A stretch of DNA of 9,151 nt. It comes from Spirochaetaceae bacterium (GTDB taxonomy: Bacteria > Spirochaetota > Spirochaetia > Sphaerochaetales > Sphaerochaetaceae). The DNA lies in assembly GCA_016649775.1 (NCBI GenBank), contig JAENWY010000081.1, positions 1 through 9,151 of the forward strand. Reading direction: 5' to 3'. Numbering within the stretch: position 1 is the stretch's first letter; every line of letters begins with the position of its first letter. Both the position numbers and the translations under genes were made by a program. The notes under the pieces are model-generated. The model was not told the DNA's origin and did no database searches. It saw only the letters and a program-made list of their open reading frames with translations. Shown piece after piece: positions 6,544-9,151 of the stretch.

Positions 6544-8310
6544 ATGGTAACAACAGTAGCATTTGATATTATGAGTACATTTAAAATTAGAAAAGTAACA
6601 GACTCTTTTCATCCCTCAAATAAGAATTCAATAGAACAAATTTTTGAAATCTTGAGAAGTCATTTTCCATCAGTAAAAGAAGATAAAATAAATGAAATTC
6701 TTGAACAGATGAAAAATCCCATGAAGTATAAGTTTTCCTCAACTATATTTGTAGCTGAGGGTAGTCAAGCGAATGTAAAAGGGTTTGCAATTCTTTTTTA
6801 TATGCCTGACGCTAATTTCTGCTTTCTCGATTATTTAGCTGTAAAACCTGAAAAAACTTCTTCAGGAATTGGCGGTGCAATTTATGAAAGAATCAGAGAG
6901 GAAGCTCAATTACTTAATACAGTTGGTATTTTTATGGAATGTCTTCCTGATGAGGCCGCTCTGTGTAAAGATAAAAGTGAACTTAAACAAAACCAGTCAA
7001 GACTCGCATTCTATGAGCGATATGGTGCTCGACCAATTATTGGCACAAAATATGAAACACCTGTAAATTCTGAGGATGATTGTCCTCCATACCTAGTATT
7101 TGATAATCTAGGAAATGATTATGATTTATCTTCAACAGTTGCAAAAAAAATTGTTAAAGCAATTTTACAGAGGAAATATCCAAATTATTGTCCTGAAGAA
7201 TATGTAAAAATGGTTGTATCATCAATAAAAACCAATCCAGTTCAATTACGTGATTATATATATATTGACAAAAAACGTCCAATTGAAAAATACAAAGCTA
7301 TTAAGAACCTAATTCCTTTGATTGTAAATGATAAACATGAAATACATCATGTAAGAGAGAGAGGATACATTGAGTCTCCAGTAAGAATATCAAGTATTAT
7401 GAAAGAGATAACCAAACTTGAAGCCTTTAAACAAAGACCATCAAGAAGTTTTCCAGACAAATATATTTTAGAAGTTCACAATCCTAAATATTTCAATTAT
7501 TTTAAAAAAGTATGTAGTGCTTTTCCAGAAGGAAAATCAATATATCCATATGTATTCCCTGTTAGAAATGCCACACGTCCACCTCATGATTTGTCAGTAC
7601 TTGCAGGATATTATTGTATTGATACATTCACACCACTAAACAAAAATGCATTTATTGCGGCTCGTTCCGGGGTAAACTGTGCTTTAACAGGTGCTGAATT
7701 ATTACTTGAAGGATACCATACTGCCTATGCCCTAGTTAGACCACCTGGACATCATGCAGAACGTGATGTATTTGGCGGCTTTTGCTATTTTAACAATGCT
7801 TCAATAGCAGCTAATTTTCTTTCAAATTACGGTAAAATTGCAATACTTGATATAGATTATCATCATGGAAATGGACACCAACAAATTTTTTATTCAAGAA
7901 ATGATGTTTTAACTGTTTCAATTCATGGTAATCCATCTTTTGCTTACCCCTATTTCTCAGGTTTTGCCGAAGAAACAGGAGAAGGCGAAGGTATCGGCTT
8001 TAATCAGAACTATCCATTGAAAGAAAATATTTCAGGCGAAGAATATCTAAAGGCTCTTATTAAAGCAATAAAAAGAGTTAAAGACTTTAAGCCAGAATAT
8101 CTTGTCATTAGTCTTGGACTTGATATCGCAAAAGGTGACCCAACAGGAACTTGGTCATTAGCTGCAAATGACTTTAAAAATAATGGTCATGAAATTGGAA
8201 AGTTATCTTGCCCTATTTTGTTTGTCCAGGAAGGTGGTTATAAAAATAGGACTCTGGGAATTAACGCTCGTAATTTCTTTGAAGGATTTTTATCAACGAG
8301 AGTGAAATAG
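6544..8310 (+). CDS. GNAT acetyltransferase fused to acetylpolyamine amidohydrolase/HDAC-type deacetylase
   Basis: This is a 588-residue fusion. Residues 13-185 are a GNAT domain (FKIRKVTD; acetyl-CoA loop VKPEKTSSGIGG at 100-111; LAFYERYGARP). A linker of about 80 residues follows, then a zinc deacetylase domain from about 265. That domain has ESPVRISSI, FPVRNATRPPHD, RPPGHHAE with the His403/His404 dyad, DIDYHHGNG with zinc ligands Asp438 and His440, zinc ligand Asp527 in SLGLD, and catalytic Tyr566 in EGGY. All active-site residues are present. The motifs around PGHHA, the SIHGNP to GFAEETG block and EGGY resemble acetylpolyamine amidohydrolase more than eukaryotic class I HDACs, so an acetylated polyamine or other small amide is a likely substrate. 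The two halves catalyse opposite reactions. Neither ATG 6544 nor ATG 6571 has a ribosome site; 6571 (MSTFKIRKV) starts closer to the domain and may be the true start. It appears to stand alone. Confidence 0.92.
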   Translation: MVTTVAFDIMSTFKIRKVTDSFHPSNKNSIEQIFEILRSHFPSVKEDKINEILEQMKNPMKYKFSSTIFVAEGSQANVKGFAILFYMPDANFCFLDYLAVKPEKTSSGIGGAIYERIREEAQLLNTVGIFMECLPDEAALCKDKSELKQNQSRLAFYERYGARPIIGTKYETPVNSEDDCPPYLVFDNLGNDYDLSSTVAKKIVKAILQRKYPNYCPEEYVKMVVSSIKTNPVQLRDYIYIDKKRPIEKYKAIKNLIPLIVNDKHEIHHVRERGYIESPVRISSIMKEITKLEAFKQRPSRSFPDKYILEVHNPKYFNYFKKVCSAFPEGKSIYPYVFPVRNATRPPHDLSVLAGYYCIDTFTPLNKNAFIAARSGVNCALTGAELLLEGYHTAYALVRPPGHHAERDVFGGFCYFNNASIAANFLSNYGKIAILDIDYHHGNGHQQIFYSRNDVLTVSIHGNPSFAYPYFSGFAEETGEGEGIGFNQNYPLKENISGEEYLKALIKAIKRVKDFKPEYLVISLGLDIAKGDPTGTWSLAANDFKNNGHEIGKLSCPILFVQEGGYKNRTLGINARNFFEGFLSTRVK

Positions 8311-8391
8311 TAATATTTACTTACAGAAGTATCAAAAACTGAATATCTTTAAAAAGAGTATTCAATGAAAAAACTACAAAACTTGATATAT

Positions 8392-8417
8392 CTTGTTCTA
8401 TTGAAAAATAGAACAGG
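8392..8417. repeat. 11-bp hairpin with GAAA tetraloop
   Basis: CTTGTTCTATT (8392-8402) pairs with AATAGAACAGG (8407-8417), with a single T-G wobble, around a GAAA loop. It lies 82 nt after the deacetylase stop. No T run follows on either strand, so it is not a standard intrinsic terminator. It may protect the 3' end of the mRNA or belong to a small RNA. The rest of 8311-8511 holds nothing recognisable. Confidence 0.5.
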
Positions 8418-8511
8418 AACTTCTAAATCTATAAGTATCTATAGCCAAAACAAGAGTTGAGTTAACTATAAAAAGTAAACTTTATATTATGTAGCTCATT
8501 GCTAAAACAAC

Positions 8512-8922
8512 TTAAAACTCCGTGATATTAACTTTTTGTTCTTCTTGTGCAAGTATCTCTTTTTTCAACTTTCTAAGATCTGTATGTATTGTATTAATTT
8601 TAAATTCAATAGAATTAAGAACCCAGAATTGAAAATGGTTTGTTTTATACTGGTTATGCATCATGATGACAATTTTGATTGAAACAAGAAGTACGCTAAT
8701 TTCAAGAGAAATGAAAGAAGGTAAAAAATGAGTTGTAATTTCCATTGTAAACAGGGTGAGTATAATTGTAAGAAATATTCCATTAACAATTGCATCTACT
8801 CTAGAAAATGACTGCCCTCCTATTTTCCCTAACATCATACGTATTTTATCTTTTTCTCTATTATATTCTTCTATTTCTCGAATCATTTCTTCTTCAACTC
8901 GAGTTAGTTCTTCGTTATTCAT
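8512..8922 (-). CDS. small two-helix membrane protein of unknown function
   Basis: This is a 136-residue protein. Residues 1-32 are highly charged and helical (EELTRVEEEMIREIEEYNRE), probably a coiled coil. A short conserved-looking stretch, LGKIGGQSFSRVDAI, follows. Two membrane segments come next (about 43-66 and 69-90) with a short loop (THFLPSF). The sequence then turns hydrophilic again (NHFQFWVLNSIEFKIN) and ends in a charged helix. Both ends would face the cytoplasm. A strong AAAGGAG (8929-8935) 6 nt before the ATG fixes the start. There is no signal peptide and no catalytic motif. It converges with the deacetylase gene and has no partner inside the window. No named family recognised; a coiled coil beside a two-helix anchor could suit a membrane-bound sensor or scaffold, but that is a guess. 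Confidence 0.85.
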   Translation of the reverse strand: MNNEELTRVEEEMIREIEEYNREKDKIRMMLGKIGGQSFSRVDAIVNGIFLTIILTLFTMEITTHFLPSFISLEISVLLVSIKIVIMMHNQYKTNHFQFWVLNSIEFKINTIHTDLRKLKKEILAQEEQKVNITEF

Positions 8923-8928
8923 CTAAAA

Positions 8929-8935
8929 CTCCTTT
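8929..8935 (-). promoter_or_regulatory. strong ribosome binding site of the membrane-protein gene
   Basis: AAAGGAG on the minus strand lies 6 nt before the ATG. It is the best Shine-Dalgarno site in the window and shows that the host uses this signal. Confidence 0.75.
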
Positions 8936-9151
8936 ATAGTTATACATTTTTAGTAAAATATTTTATAGCGTAAGCTAAATATTGATTTTATTTAACATCT
9001 TTAAAAATGGCTATTACTTTATTATTTACCACCATAAACTAGACACTTTTTAAGCACGAATTTTCGGGTTATAATACTTTTCTGTATGATTATTCCCTAT
9101 TATTCAAAACAATTAATTCATTTATATATATAGAAAAGGGACGACCTTTGA

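Noticed and set aside
6533..6572. TTGACA (6533-6538) as promoter of the fusion gene
   Set aside because: No -10 box lies at 16-18 bp; the nearest TATTAT is 28 bp away and overlaps the possible start at 6571.
6869..7066. 65-codon plus-strand frame inside the GNAT half of the fusion gene
   Set aside because: It is a shadow of the real frame, with no ribosome site and no recognisable protein.
9040..9075. TATAAT at 9070-9075 as a plus-strand promoter for a gene beyond the window
   Set aside because: There is no -35 box at proper spacing (TAGACA at 9040-9045 is 24 bp away), and no gene start is visible before the window ends.

Overview
The window is strongly A+T-rich bacterial DNA. Several genes have clear Shine-Dalgarno sites (AAAGGAG, AGGTGG, AAGGA). 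One protein remnant looks like the end of an outer-membrane beta-barrel, which would point to a diderm organism, but the species cannot be fixed from the sequence. The layout is accessory-like: three intact genes or operons stand among small broken genes.

Left part (1-1198): a GNAT acetyltransferase gene disabled by a frameshift and a nonsense codon. Next comes a non-coding stretch holding at most a short coding-like remnant. It ends in an inverted repeat and a good promoter (TTGACA, 17 bp, TATATC) whose -35 box lies inside a small palindrome.

Centre (1199-4463): the main system, a two-gene operon with a 1-nt gap. It encodes an AAA+ ATPase with a C-terminal helix-turn-helix and a subtilisin-like (S8) serine protease with all catalytic residues intact. 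Architecture and gene order match IetAS, known as a plasmid-stability/toxin-antitoxin module on Agrobacterium Ti plasmids and later reported as an anti-phage system. Here the ATPase and protease would form a regulated proteolytic defence or addiction module.

Middle right (4464-6540): a field of decay. It holds a minus-strand TacT-like GNAT toxin relic with a frameshift and an internal TAG, a strong minus-strand terminator, and a minus-strand 59-codon gene broken by a one-base loss in an A run. After these come A+T-rich DNA with overlapping inverted repeats, two tiny questionable ORFs, and two ORFs in one frame separated by a single TAA (a beta-sandwich-like piece and a beta-barrel-like piece).

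Right part (6544-9151): an intact fusion of an N-terminal GNAT acetyltransferase domain to a C-terminal acetylpolyamine amidohydrolase/histone-deacetylase-type zinc hydrolase. It is followed by a hairpin with a GAAA loop and by a small two-helix membrane protein on the minus strand. No tRNA, rRNA, CRISPR array or intact insertion sequence was seen.
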